Assembly: GCF_007753265.1 (NCBI RefSeq)
Contig: NZ_CP036349.1
Span: 2,885,363-2,949,362 of the forward strand
Direction of reading: 5' to 3'
Length of the DNA: 64,000 nt
DNA from: Botrimarina mediterranea
Lineage (GTDB): Bacteria; Planctomycetota; Planctomycetia; Pirellulales; Lacipirellulaceae
Positions within the stretch are counted from its first letter, which is position 1. Each line of letters opens with the position of its first letter. The notes under the pieces were generated by a model that was not told the DNA's origin, made no database searches, and saw only the letters and a list, made by a program, of their open reading frames with translations. Both the position numbers and the translations under genes were made by a program. Below, piece by piece: positions 26,117 to 35,767 of this stretch.

Positions 26117-27663
26117 TTTCCCCCTCTCTTCGGCGCCGCCATTGCTGGCGCCAGCTTGATGTCCACGCCAAAGCTGGTGGCGGGACCTTGTGGTGTTTGT
26201 TCGACGCCGGTGCCTCGCAACGCGACGTCGTGATAGGTAGGCGCCTCATCCAGATAGCGGACAAACTCGTAGACGCTTTCCTCGGTGTAGCTGGCGCCGA
26301 GCACCGTCGCGCTGCCGCGATCGTCGAACTTGAGTTCTTTCAGCCAAACGTCGTCGGGCAGGCAATATCCGACTCCCTGGACGAGCGGCGTCACCCGCCT
26401 CTCGGGTGTGACTTCTTCCAACCGCGTGAGCTGCTCAATCTCGAGGGCCGCGTTTGCGAGTTCGTTGCTCAACTTCTGACCGCGCAAGTGCCCTGGCTTC
26501 GCGGCTTGAACCCGTGCACGCAGAGTCGTGAGCTGCGACTCTTGTTGTAAGTTGAACAGCCAGAGCCCCGTCGCGAGCAGCAGGGCCGCCGCGATGGGCG
26601 CCGCAGCGCGGATCAGGAAGGGTCGGATTGGCTCTTTAGCTTGGGCGTGGATTTCGTCCATCAGGTTGGGGCTGACGCCGGTTTCGTCGAACCTCCCACG
26701 CAAAGCTAGCCCCAACGTGGCGCCCATCTCTGCGGTGATCACGCCCGGGTCTGCCAAGTTCCAGAAATCCCCCAGCCGATCCATTGGCAAGACGCCCGTC
26801 TTGAGACCGAGCTTGGTTTGAGGCTTCGCGACCTTCACCTCGGAAGGCTCGCCGACCAGCCACATGCGGTCGAGGTCGCTTGGCGTAGCGCCATACTGCC
26901 GTTGGCAGAATCGATGAAGACGGTCGTGGTGATCGTCAACGACTTGGCCGAGACGGTCCGACTTCGAATCCAGCGAGGGGCGATACTCCAAGAGCAATTG
27001 ACCGGCTCGCGCAACACCGATCTCGAATCGACCCTCGTCGAGCTGCGCGAGGATAGCTGCAGAGTCGCAATCGGCTTCGAGCACACCGTGGAGGCGACTC
27101 AATGACACCAAGGCGGACTCGACGACATCAACAACCAAACCCGCCGACTGCGACGCTTCAACCAGCAGCGCGAGAGTCCGTTGGTTGGTGACCGTCACTA
27201 GCGCGTGCTCGTGACGGGCGTCGATGTGCTTGCGGGCGATCGCGGTGGTCTTGGGTCCCGGCCCAAGCGCCAAGTAGAGCTGGCTGCGTTCGCGGACATC
27301 GGATATTTCCTGCTCGACCCGCGCTGTGGCGCCGGTCGTGGCGCGGTTGACGCAAAGGGTGCTGCTGATGGCGAGCGACACCTGACATCCCGCGAGTCGC
27401 TCTTCAGTCACCAGCACCCGCAGCGCCGCTGCTAGCTCCGCTCTCCCCTGATCGCAGAGGAGATTCGGCGCCTCTTGCCGCCAGTGGAGGGTTCGAGTCC
27501 GCAGGGTCGGCAGCGTGTCCTTCTCTGTGTCAATGACCACCGCAACCCGTAGCATCGACTGCCCGAGTTCAATGGCGACACGTCGCGTCTCGGCGTGGCG
27601 CCGCCGCGCAGAGAGGTTGCGTCGTTCTTGAGTTTTCCGACGGTCGCTTGGAGTTGGTCTCAT
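26113..27663 (-). CDS. PilM-PilN fusion protein (GspL-like)
   Basis: A 516-residue protein that joins two usually separate proteins. Residues 27-345 resemble the actin-like PilM / GspL cytoplasmic domain (RRVAIELGQSMLRVAVVID; LRVLVTEERLAGCQVSLAI; MGATLGLALRG near its end). One helix lies at about 350-371 (RAAAPIAAALLLATGLWLF). Residues 372-516 resemble the periplasmic PilN part: a coiled coil, then LPDDVWLKELKFDDRGSATV and VYEFVRYLDEAPTYHDVAL. It would anchor the assembly ATPase and connect it to PilO and the secretin. The basic N-terminus (RRKTQERRNLSARRRH) is unusual. ATG 27663 follows the PilX-like gene after 24 bases. Confidence 0.85.
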   Translation of the reverse strand: MRPTPSDRRKTQERRNLSARRRHAETRRVAIELGQSMLRVAVVIDTEKDTLPTLRTRTLHWRQEAPNLLCDQGRAELAAALRVLVTEERLAGCQVSLAISSTLCVNRATTGATARVEQEISDVRERSQLYLALGPGPKTTAIARKHIDARHEHALVTVTNQRTLALLVEASQSAGLVVDVVESALVSLSRLHGVLEADCDSAAILAQLDEGRFEIGVARAGQLLLEYRPSLDSKSDRLGQVVDDHHDRLHRFCQRQYGATPSDLDRMWLVGEPSEVKVAKPQTKLGLKTGVLPMDRLGDFWNLADPGVITAEMGATLGLALRGRFDETGVSPNLMDEIHAQAKEPIRPFLIRAAAPIAAALLLATGLWLFNLQQESQLTTLRARVQAAKPGHLRGQKLSNELANAALEIEQLTRLEEVTPERRVTPLVQGVGYCLPDDVWLKELKFDDRGSATVLGASYTEESVYEFVRYLDEAPTYHDVALRGTGVEQTPQGPATSFGVDIKLAPAMAAPKRGGK

Positions 27664-27687
27664 AGTAGTTCGGTATTGAGTCGGACC

Positions 27688-28086
27688 TCAGAATTCGACC
27701 GTGGCCGATATGGTGCGTGAGCCGAGCCCCGAGTACCCCGTGGCCGTGACAAGGACGTTGCCGGCGCCGTCGTCCAGCGCCGTCGCCGAGTAGCCGGCGG
27801 GCTGCAGTGCCGGGGGGAGAACGCCGTCGGTGACCGTGCCGCGCCAGGCGGAGTCAGCCAGCAACTGGGCGCAGACGTGATGGACGCCGGCGTTCGCCCA
27901 ATAGAGCGACTGCTCGTATTCGATCGAATTGCGGGTGACGGCGAGCTGAAGCGTCTCGGTCTGAGCGATGTTGAGCACGAAGGTGCTTACCATGCAGACC
28001 AGAAAGAGGCACATCAGCAACGCGACCCCACGGCGGTTCGGGCGGCGAGACACGTTGTCGAACCGGCGGCTCAATTTGCTCACCAT
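27688..28086 (-). CDS. PilX/GspK-like minor pilin-type protein
   Basis: About 132 residues with a hydrophobic helix near the start (GVALLMCLFLVCMVSTFVLN) preceded by a basic stretch (RRFDNVSRRPNRR). The RRG-VALLMCLFL pattern, a Gly before a hydrophobic helix, resembles PilX/GspK N-termini, and the helix runs on into QTETLQLAVTRN. The body ends VLVTATGYSGLGSRTISATV. ATG 28086 overlaps the end of the upstream pseudopilin gene; an in-frame ATG at 28104 is possible. It is short for GspK (usually above 280 residues), so a PilX-type role is likelier. Inference from position and pattern. Confidence 0.65.
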   Translation of the reverse strand: MVSKLSRRFDNVSRRPNRRGVALLMCLFLVCMVSTFVLNIAQTETLQLAVTRNSIEYEQSLYWANAGVHHVCAQLLADSAWRGTVTDGVLPPALQPAGYSATALDDGAGNVLVTATGYSGLGSRTISATVEF

Positions 28087-28598
28087 GACCGTACCCATGC
28101 GCAAGCGGAATAGGTGCGTGTCCCGCCGGCGGGAAGCAGCGTTGTCAGGACGGCGTGAACGGTTTGCGTTTCGCCCGGGATCGCGGTGGGCGTGACGCCG
28201 TCCGCTTCGTAACCGATGAAAGTCAGCGTCTGGATGTCGTCCGCCAACGGCTGAGCGGCGCCGCCGTTGACGCTGAGCGTGACGCTGGTTCCGCTATGGT
28301 CCCAGGCGAGCGTTGTGCCGTCGGCGAGGGCGATCGTTAGGGCGCCACTCGGGTTTGACGCCGCGGTAATCGCCGTCACGCCCGCCGCTTGGCGGACATT
28401 CTGCACAAAGTGACGGAGGACCGCAGCGGCATTGGCGGACCGGTCGATGTCCGCCTCGTGAGCCTGCCAAGCCGTGTAGTTCGATCGCAGCAGCGCGACG
28501 GACGACGTCATCATGGTCGCCGAGATAACGGTCGCGGTCATCACCTCGAGCAAGGTGACGCCGCGGCGCTGGTCGTGTTGGCGACGGTGCTTTGTCAC
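28080..28598 (-). CDS. Pseudopilin (GspJ/PilW-like)
   Basis: A 172-residue prepilin. Type III signal QRRG-VTLLEVMTATVISATM, with Gly at -1 and Glu at +5. The helix continues into LLRSNYTAWQAHEADIDRSA and the body is beta-rich (GALTIALADGTTLAWDHSG). The pattern of a long N-terminal helix followed by NVRQAAGVTAI resembles GspJ or PilW. The start is GTG 28598, overlapping the previous stop (GTGA). It would need a prepilin peptidase, which is not in this window. Exact minor-pseudopilin class is inferred from gene order. Confidence 0.8.
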   Translation of the reverse strand: MTKHRRQHDQRRGVTLLEVMTATVISATMMTSSVALLRSNYTAWQAHEADIDRSANAAAVLRHFVQNVRQAAGVTAITAASNPSGALTIALADGTTLAWDHSGTSVTLSVNGGAAQPLADDIQTLTFIGYEADGVTPTAIPGETQTVHAVLTTLLPAGGTRTYSACAWVRSW

Positions 28599-29074
28599 AG
28601 AGACAACGCCTCGTAGGTGGCGAACTTACCGATCTTGGTGCGGAACGTACAACGCATCTCGCCGGCACTCAGGGCGTCGTCGGCGTTGGAGTCGTAATAG
28701 ACCGTCGAACGGATATCCATCAGCATGCCGACGACTCCGCCACTAGCGGCTTCGTCCGAGCAGGTTGTTGTGTAGCGGATATCGGGATGACCATCGGCTG
28801 AGTAGTCGCCCGACTGCGTGCCCTCGACCCAGGTCGCCGCCACGACGCCCAAACGCTCTTCGACTTGCGACGCCGCGTAAAGGGCGAGCAACTGTCGGCG
28901 GTCGTCTTCGAGGCTGCGTTCCATGCCGTAGCGGACAAACTCTACCGCCGGGACGAGGGTCGCCGCCATCAGCGCAATCGCCGCGACGACCTCGACAAGC
29001 GAGTATCCACGATGCCGCGCAAGCCGAGGCGCTAGCGCAGAGCTGGGGTGTCGTCGGTACGGATCGCGAGGCAT
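28595..29074 (-). CDS. Pseudopilin (GspI-like)
   Basis: About 159 residues from ATG 29074, chosen because earlier in-frame codons run back into the previous gene. A basic leader (ARLARHRG) precedes YSLVEVVAAIALMAATLV, with Gly at -1 and Glu at +5, as in prepilins. The body has YAASQVEERLGVVAATWVEG, the stretch that resembles GspI minor pseudopilins, and an Asp-rich segment (YYDSNADDALSAGEM). Translation of the following gene overlaps its stop. Assignment to GspI is by order between GspH-like and GspJ-like genes. Confidence 0.75.
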   Translation of the reverse strand: MPRDPYRRHPSSALAPRLARHRGYSLVEVVAAIALMAATLVPAVEFVRYGMERSLEDDRRQLLALYAASQVEERLGVVAATWVEGTQSGDYSADGHPDIRYTTTCSDEAASGGVVGMLMDIRSTVYYDSNADDALSAGEMRCTFRTKIGKFATYEALSL

Positions 29075-29109
29075 GCGGAAGCGTAGCTCACCCCACGGTG
29101 CGGGCGCCG

Positions 29110-29610
29110 CTAGTTTGTCTTCGCAAAGCCGATTCGCCCTGTGACGGCGTTGATGGTGAGGGCCCAGTCCCACTGGCCGTCGCTGATCGTGATCATGCCA
29201 CCGGCAAGCGGCGTGCTGAGCCCGCCGCCATGGTTAAACTGCCAGCGATCGCTGGCGGCCGTCACGGTCACTCCGTTTGGAACGGCAAGGGTCGCGTCGG
29301 TGGGTGAGTCGCCGCCCGAAGCGGACCGCACCACCTGAATCGAATCAACCACGCCGGCGGTCCTGTAGAAGACAACAGCGGCGGGCGTCCCTTCGGCAAT
29401 GGCTTGGCGTCGCGCGACGCTGAGTGACATCGCAACGCTACGGGCGAAGCCCTGGGCCGATGCGGTTCGCAGGGCGCCGTCTCCCCACTTTAAGAGGCCC
29501 ATGGCGCCGAGCATCCCCACGATTGCGACGACGGTCGCCATCTCCAAAAGCGAATACGCACGCCGCTCGAGACGAGGGCGTGCGTAGGGCTTGGTGTTCG
29601 TCATACCCAT
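29110..29610 (-). CDS. Pseudopilin (GspH-like)
   Basis: A 166-residue prepilin. Leader MGMTNTKPYARPRLERRA, then YSLLEMATVVAIVGMLGAM with Ala, not Gly, at -1. GspH-like features follow: ARSVAMSLSVARRQAIAEGT, the helix-to-sheet segment of this class, and a beta-rich C-terminus that ends GRIGFAKTN. ATG 29610 or ATG 29604 may be used. It lies 15 bases after the upstream pseudopilin gene. Alanine at -1 is tolerated by some prepilin peptidases. Confidence 0.8.
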   Translation of the reverse strand: MGMTNTKPYARPRLERRAYSLLEMATVVAIVGMLGAMGLLKWGDGALRTASAQGFARSVAMSLSVARRQAIAEGTPAAVVFYRTAGVVDSIQVVRSASGGDSPTDATLAVPNGVTVTAASDRWQFNHGGGLSTPLAGGMITISDGQWDWALTINAVTGRIGFAKTN

Positions 29611-29625
29611 CGAACGCGCACGGCC

Positions 29626-29943
29626 TCAGTCAAGGCGGTGCGTCGTTGTGTTCATCGTGTAGGCGGAGTTGTCGATCGGGTTCACCGGGATGCCGTCCGG
29701 GAAGTAGGCGGGCACGTCCAGCTCCGTCAGGTTCGCCGAAGGCCACGAGCCGCTCTCGATGTAGTAGCGCTCGATGGCGGCGTTGATGGTGCCCTTGTTG
29801 TGAAGGTTCACCTTGGCCTTGGCGGTGTCGCTCGATGTCGTCACGCGCGGGACGACAATCGCGGCGATGATGCCGAGGATCGTGACAACAGCCAGCAGTT
29901 CCATCAACGAGAACGCATGGCGACGATGACGGGGGCGGTTCAT
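29626..29943 (-). CDS. Pseudopilin (GspG-like), first of tandem pair
   Basis: About 105 residues from ATG 29943 (an in-frame ATG at 29964 adds seven residues). The signal is RHA-FSLMELLAVVTILGII with Ala at -1. The helix and loop (AKAKVNLHNKGTINAAIERY) are followed by SGSWPSANLTEL and VPAYFPDGIPVNPIDNSAYT, the last of which resembles the C-terminal loop of type II major pseudopilins. The neighbour at 30100 has the same plan, so the two look like a tandem duplication. One may form the pseudopilus shaft. Confidence 0.8.
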   Translation of the reverse strand: MNRPRHRRHAFSLMELLAVVTILGIIAAIVVPRVTTSSDTAKAKVNLHNKGTINAAIERYYIESGSWPSANLTELDVPAYFPDGIPVNPIDNSAYTMNTTTHRLD

Positions 29944-30099
29944 GATCGGATCGTCAACCTTCATACCGGGAAACTGGTGAGCCGATATCGGCGTTTTATG
30001 CGGGCAGGTGGTCAGCTGGCACTCAGATGCAAAAGCGTAGGTCACCTTTCGCGCCGCAAACTGATAGCCGTAGTTTTTTGCAGAAGGGCGTCCGCCGTC

Positions 30100-30453
30100 T
30101 CAGTGGGTGTGCCCGACCACGTCCCCGGATGTATCGATTGTGTAGGTTGATCCATCGACCGGGCAGGTCGGCAGGCCGGTGGGGAAGTAACCGCCGTCGG
30201 CGCCGACGTCGGGCAGTCCTGCCGACGGCCATTCTCCGTGGACCCGACGCCAGAGCATCGATTGCAACTCGATCTCGGCCCGGTTGACCTGACACGCCGC
30301 ACGGTTGCCACGGACAGCGGCGGACTCGGTGCGCGGCAGCGCCATCGCGGCGAGCAGCCCTAGGATCGCGACGACGGCCATCAGTTCGGTCAACGAGAAG
30401 GCGCGCCGCGTCACTCGTCGGCGATAGAGCAGGCGTTGCTCGGTCACGATCAC
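30100..30453 (-). CDS. Pseudopilin (GspG-like), second of tandem pair
   Basis: A 117-residue prepilin, GTG start at 30453 overlapping the GspF stop (GTGA). Signal RRA-FSLTELMAVVAILGLL with Ala at -1 and Glu at +5. The helix region (RGNRAACQVNRAEIELQSML) contains one Cys. The C-terminus has WPSAGLPDVG and GGYFPTGLPTCPVDGSTYT with a second Cys, parallel to the next gene's YFPDGIPVNPIDNSAYT. The two Cys could form a disulfide, which the neighbour lacks. It is either a shaft subunit or a specialised variant. Confidence 0.8.
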   Translation of the reverse strand: MIVTEQRLLYRRRVTRRAFSLTELMAVVAILGLLAAMALPRTESAAVRGNRAACQVNRAEIELQSMLWRRVHGEWPSAGLPDVGADGGYFPTGLPTCPVDGSTYTIDTSGDVVGHTH

Positions 30454-31598
30454 GCCCCTACCGTATTGATCATGTCGAACATCGGGAGGTAGATCGCCAG
30501 CAGGATCACCGCCACCGCCGCCGCCATCGAGATGGTCAGCGTCGGCTCGATGACGCCAATCGCTAGATCGGTCTTCCGTGCGATTTCGTCTTCTAGCAGG
30601 TTGCGGATCTCCCGCGTCGATTTGGTTAAGCGACCGGTTTGCTCGCCGACGATCACCAGTTGGCTGACCATCGGCGGGAACAACTCGGCGTGGCGTTCGA
30701 CCTCACGGCTGAACCTTTCGCCTTGCTGCACGGCGCGGCGCAACGCGGCGACGCCGTCCTTCATAGCGCGGTTGCGGACCGAATCGCCGGCTTCCTCAAG
30801 GGATTCGGCGAGGGTGAAGCCCGCCTCCATTAGGCTGCCGAGGACTTCCATGAGTTGCAGCAACGCCATGTCGCGGAGCATCGGTCCGATCAAGGGGAGA
30901 CGGAGCAAGAAAGTATCGATGCGCTTCGCCAATGCGTCGTTCTGACGCAGCCGATGGAGCACCACCGGCGTCCCAACCATGGTGAGCAGGGCAATCCACC
31001 AGTAGGACTGGGCGACGCTCCCCACGGCGATCATGACCTGCGTGATCGCCGGCAAGGGGACGTTGGCGGAGGCATAAGTCTTCTCGAAGACGGGGACCAC
31101 GTAGCAGAGCAGGAATGTCACCACCGCGGCGCCAACCGTCGCCAGCACGATCGGGTAGGCGAGCTTCTTGACGACGTTCTCTTTGATCTTGCCGGCCTTC
31201 TCACGCTGCTCGGCGACCTGCAGCAGCGTGTCCGGAAGCGTGCCGGCACGCTCGCCGACACGGATCTGACTGACCGTGACGCGGTCGAAGGCGCCATCGA
31301 GCTGACCCAGTGCGTGGCTGAAGGAGTCGCCCGACTCGACGCGGTTGCGGAGTTGCTTGAGCGTATCGCGCCGTTTCTCTAGCGACTTCTCTTCGGCAAG
31401 GGCGCCGATCGCCTTGGGAAGCGAGACGCCATTGCTGGTCAGCGTCGCCAAGTTCCGCAAGATGACGGTGACATCCTTGGGAGTGAGTCGATTCGCATGG
31501 CGCGCGTTGAGCGTCCAAGCCGCGGCCTTGCCGGCTTTCGGGCGCAGCGATTCGCCTAACAGCGTCGGGGCGAGCGACTTCTTGGCGGTGGTTCTCAT
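30450..31598 (-). CDS. GspF/PilC inner-membrane platform protein
   Basis: A 382-residue polytopic protein of the GspF family, which anchors the assembly ATPase. It has two repeats of the T2SSF domain: LRNLATLTSNGVSLPKAIGA at about 45 and LLQLMEVLGSLMEAGFTLAE in the second half. Membrane helices include YPIVLATVGAAVVTFLLCYV and AAAVAVILLAIYLPMFDMIN. ATG 31598 is chosen; TTG 31610 is the only alternative and lacks support. It lies 12 bases after the GspE stop and overlaps the next pseudopilin. Length is normal. Confidence 0.92.
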   Translation of the reverse strand: MRTTAKKSLAPTLLGESLRPKAGKAAAWTLNARHANRLTPKDVTVILRNLATLTSNGVSLPKAIGALAEEKSLEKRRDTLKQLRNRVESGDSFSHALGQLDGAFDRVTVSQIRVGERAGTLPDTLLQVAEQREKAGKIKENVVKKLAYPIVLATVGAAVVTFLLCYVVPVFEKTYASANVPLPAITQVMIAVGSVAQSYWWIALLTMVGTPVVLHRLRQNDALAKRIDTFLLRLPLIGPMLRDMALLQLMEVLGSLMEAGFTLAESLEEAGDSVRNRAMKDGVAALRRAVQQGERFSREVERHAELFPPMVSQLVIVGEQTGRLTKSTREIRNLLEDEIARKTDLAIGVIEPTLTISMAAAVAVILLAIYLPMFDMINTVGA

Positions 31599-31610
31599 CG
31601 CGTATCTCAA

Positions 31611-33299
<1,689 letters not shown>

Positions 33300-33334
33300 G
33301 AGAGATTACGCCGCGAGTTTATAACGAAGGGGCC

Positions 33335-33724
33335 TTAGGCTTCGACCGTGGTGAGCAATCGTTTGAGTTTGCGCTCGAGCATCAGCGGGTCGTACGGCGT
33401 CACCAAGTAGTCGTCCGCGCCGGCGTTAAACGCTTTCTGCACGTCCGTCAGTTCGGCGTGGGGTGAGAGCAGCATCACGGGGACGCCCGAAGTGCGGAGG
33501 TCGTTGCTAAGCCGGTCCACGAGGTCCATGCCGTCCATGTCGGGCAGGAAGTGACCAATGACGATTGCGTCCGGGAGCATCTGAGCGAGCCAAGTGATCC
33601 CCTCGGCGCCCGACGCCACTGCGGCGACGGCGTGCCCCAACAGCTCCAGTCGGAACTGGGTGATCTCGCGCAGCGTCGCGTCTTCCTCGATGAGGAGAAT
33701 CGTCGCTTGATGCTTGTCGGCCAT
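33335..33724 (-). CDS. Response-regulator-like receiver without phospho-Asp
   Basis: A 129-residue single receiver domain. The fold is clear: beta1 with acidic residues (ILLIEEDATLREI), the Ser switch (VMLLSPHAE) and AFNAGADDYLVTPYDP near the end. Two key residues are missing. In the third strand the family pattern x-D-x-x-(L/M)-P reads AIVIGHFLPDMDG, so Gly stands where the phosphorylated Asp should be. In the fifth strand the Lys of K-P is Thr (VTPY). It is therefore unlikely to be a normal phosphate switch. It leads the pilus/secretion operon, 35 bases before GspE, and may act as a docking partner or be regulated another way. Confidence 0.85.
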   Translation of the reverse strand: MADKHQATILLIEEDATLREITQFRLELLGHAVAAVASGAEGITWLAQMLPDAIVIGHFLPDMDGMDLVDRLSNDLRTSGVPVMLLSPHAELTDVQKAFNAGADDYLVTPYDPLMLERKLKRLLTTVEA

Positions 33725-33832
33725 GCTGGTGAGTTATCGCGGACGGATTGTGGGCGCAGAACGCCTAGCGGTATGTACGTCGCCAGGGTTTGCCGTCAAC
33801 TACAGCGACTGAAAACCGCCCCGCGCAAGGAT

Positions 33833-33868
33833 CAAGGCGCCGGTCTCGAGCGTGAGACCGACGCCTTG
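33833..33868. terminator. 15-bp hairpin downstream of CBS gene
   Basis: Arms of 15 bp with one mismatch (CAAGGCGCCGGTCTC and GAGACCGACGCCTTG) around a 6-base loop. It lies between the CBS gene and the receiver gene, both read leftwards. There is no T-run, so termination strength is uncertain. Confidence 0.55.
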
Positions 33869-33904
33869 GGCGTTGGATTATGCGGATTGTCGCGGCGCCG
33901 CCGA

Positions 33905-34300
33905 CTAGCACGCCGCGTACGGCGCCTCGGCGTAGTGGAGCGCCCGCAGAACGTCGCGTCTGGCAACAAGCCCCACGAGCCGGCCATCTTCCATCACCGG
34001 GAGTCGCCTGACGCGGTGCAAGATAAAGGCGTCGGCGACTTTATTGATCGGGTCGCTGACGTTGATGGATAGGACGTCAGTCGTCATGTGCTCGGCGACG
34101 AAATCATCCGAGACGTTGTTGTCGTACGCCATCGCCAGCAGCGCAAACTCGGTGACGATGCCGACAAGATTCCCAGCCGCATCGACTACCGGGAGCCCGC
34201 TGACGCTATTCTCCAGCAGCTTATCGGTCGCTTCACGGATCGACGACTCGGGCGAGATCGTGACGATCTCACGAGTCATGATGTCCTTGACAGTGAGCAT
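33905..34300 (-). CDS. CBS-pair domain protein
   Basis: A 131-residue protein made of two CBS repeats, which usually bind adenine nucleotides and act as energy sensors. Repeat 1: VKDIMTREIVTISPESSIRE, then SGLPVVDAAGNLVGIVTE. Repeat 2: VAEHMTTDVLSINVSDPINK, then RRLPVMEDGRLVGLVARRD. There is no fused effector domain. ATG 34300. It is read in the same direction as the secretion operon, but a hairpin and 180 bases separate it, so it may be a separate unit. Confidence 0.92.
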   Translation of the reverse strand: MLTVKDIMTREIVTISPESSIREATDKLLENSVSGLPVVDAAGNLVGIVTEFALLAMAYDNNVSDDFVAEHMTTDVLSINVSDPINKVADAFILHRVRRLPVMEDGRLVGLVARRDVLRALHYAEAPYAAC

Positions 34301-34532
34301 GTCGGTCTCGGCGACAGAGTCGGCTTAGGTGGGGCGCGGAGAGAAGCAACGGCGAATCAACTCTAGTGCGCAATCGGGATAGCGGCCCGATGACGAGGAT
34401 CGGTTGCGGATTGCTGCTAGTCTCCCTCGGGTCCGGAAGCGCCGGCTGTAGCGACGGCGCCGGCGACGAACCGGGCGTCCATCGGTGACGTACAATGAAC
34501 CGTCCCCACCGTGCGTCTGCCGAGGCGCTGCG

Positions 34533-35678
34533 ATGCCTGCTTCTCTCGCTAACCGCCTGCCGTTCACCGCTCTCGCGCTGCGCGGGTACAACCAGACGAA
34601 CCTGGGCCGCACCGGCGAACTGCTTGCCGTGCCCGCCTACCATGACGTCGTCGAGCGGCGCCTCGCAGAAGCGGGCGAACTCTGTGGCGTGGTCACCGGC
34701 CGCCAGGTCGATCTCATCGCCCGCGTCGCCGACGAGCGCGAGGCGGGCCTCGACGCCTATTCGGAGGCGATCGCCCTGGTCTTCGCGGCCGAGCTGGCGC
34801 AGCTCGACCTGCTACGCGACGTACACGGCATTGACCCGCACAAGGCGGGCCGGGCGTTTGGGTACAGCCTGGGCGAGCTCACCGCCGTCGCCGCCGCGGG
34901 CCTGTACCCGCTTGAAGCGGTGATGCGCATCCCTTTGTCGCTCGCCGAGGACTGCGCGGCATTGGCGTCGAAGGTGACGATGGGCGTCGTCTTCTCACGC
35001 AAGACGGCGCTGAGCGAGGCGGCGTTGCAACGCGTCTGCGAGGAAGTCACGGCCGAAGGCAGTGGCGCCGTCGCGATCTCGGCGATCCTCGCCCCCAACA
35101 CGATGCTCATCATCGGCGAGACCGATACGCTGGAACGCGTCCGCAAACGATGCGAAGCGTGGGATGGACCGCCTGTGCTGATCCGCCCCAACGACGGCGC
35201 CTGGCCGCCGCTGCATACGCCGCTCGTGAGCGAGTTGCATATCCCCGACCGGGCGACGCTGATGATCCGCGGCGTGCCCCGGCTCAGCGAGACGCCGCGC
35301 CCGCCGATCTGGTCGCTCGTCACCGGCCAGCGCGAGTACGAGGGGGATAGCGGGCGGGGGGTTTTGCGGCGCTGGATCGATTCGCCCCAGCGGCTGTGGG
35401 ACGTCGTTCACGCCACCTTGGCGAGCGACACCCGGACCGTACTACACGTCGGCCCCGCGCCGAACGTCATCCCTGCGACCTTTCATCGCCTCGCCGAGAA
35501 CGTCGTCAAGCAGACCCTCCAATGGTCGCTTAGCGCTGTCAGCAAACGCACGATACAACGGATGGCGGGATCGGCGTGGATGGCGCCGCTGCTGCCGAAG
35601 AGCGGCTTCTTGCTCCGCGCGCCGATGATCGAACAGATCGTGCTCGAAGACTGGTTGTTAGAGCACGCCCCACGATGA
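34533..35678 (+). CDS. FabD-like acyltransferase, altered active site
   Basis: A 381-residue protein with the alpha/beta acyltransferase fold of malonyl-CoA:ACP transacylase. The nucleophile motif is AFGYSLGELTAVAAAGLYPL, with Tyr in place of the His of GHSLG. The second catalytic His is likely in PLHTPLVSEL, matching FabD's FHSPLM. The Arg that in FabD selects the malonyl carboxylate (R-G-x-x-M) is replaced: IPLSLAEDCAALA occupies that place. The protein is also longer than FabD (about 310), with an extra C-terminal region. It probably transfers a different acyl group. ATG 34533 is preferred to GTG 34485. It stands alone with no fatty-acid genes nearby. Confidence 0.75.
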   Translation: MPASLANRLPFTALALRGYNQTNLGRTGELLAVPAYHDVVERRLAEAGELCGVVTGRQVDLIARVADEREAGLDAYSEAIALVFAAELAQLDLLRDVHGIDPHKAGRAFGYSLGELTAVAAAGLYPLEAVMRIPLSLAEDCAALASKVTMGVVFSRKTALSEAALQRVCEEVTAEGSGAVAISAILAPNTMLIIGETDTLERVRKRCEAWDGPPVLIRPNDGAWPPLHTPLVSELHIPDRATLMIRGVPRLSETPRPPIWSLVTGQREYEGDSGRGVLRRWIDSPQRLWDVVHATLASDTRTVLHVGPAPNVIPATFHRLAENVVKQTLQWSLSAVSKRTIQRMAGSAWMAPLLPKSGFLLRAPMIEQIVLEDWLLEHAPR

Positions 35679-35749
35679 GCTCCGGGCGCTGACGCTTACG
35701 GCTCGCCATCGATCGAGAACGGAGAGCCGTAAGCGTCAGCGCCCGGAGC
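35679..35749. repeat. Perfect 26-bp inverted repeat
   Basis: Arms 35679-35704 and 35724-35749 are exact reverse complements of 26 bases with a 19-base loop. The arm begins GCTCCGGGCGCTGACG. It sits between two convergent genes and starts right at the stop codon of the FabD-like gene. It could end transcription from both sides. From memory, similar arms occur in many intergenic spaces of Pirellulales genomes, so it is probably a dispersed palindromic element. Confidence 0.85.
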
Positions 35750-35767
35750 GCATTATTGACTCTCTCT

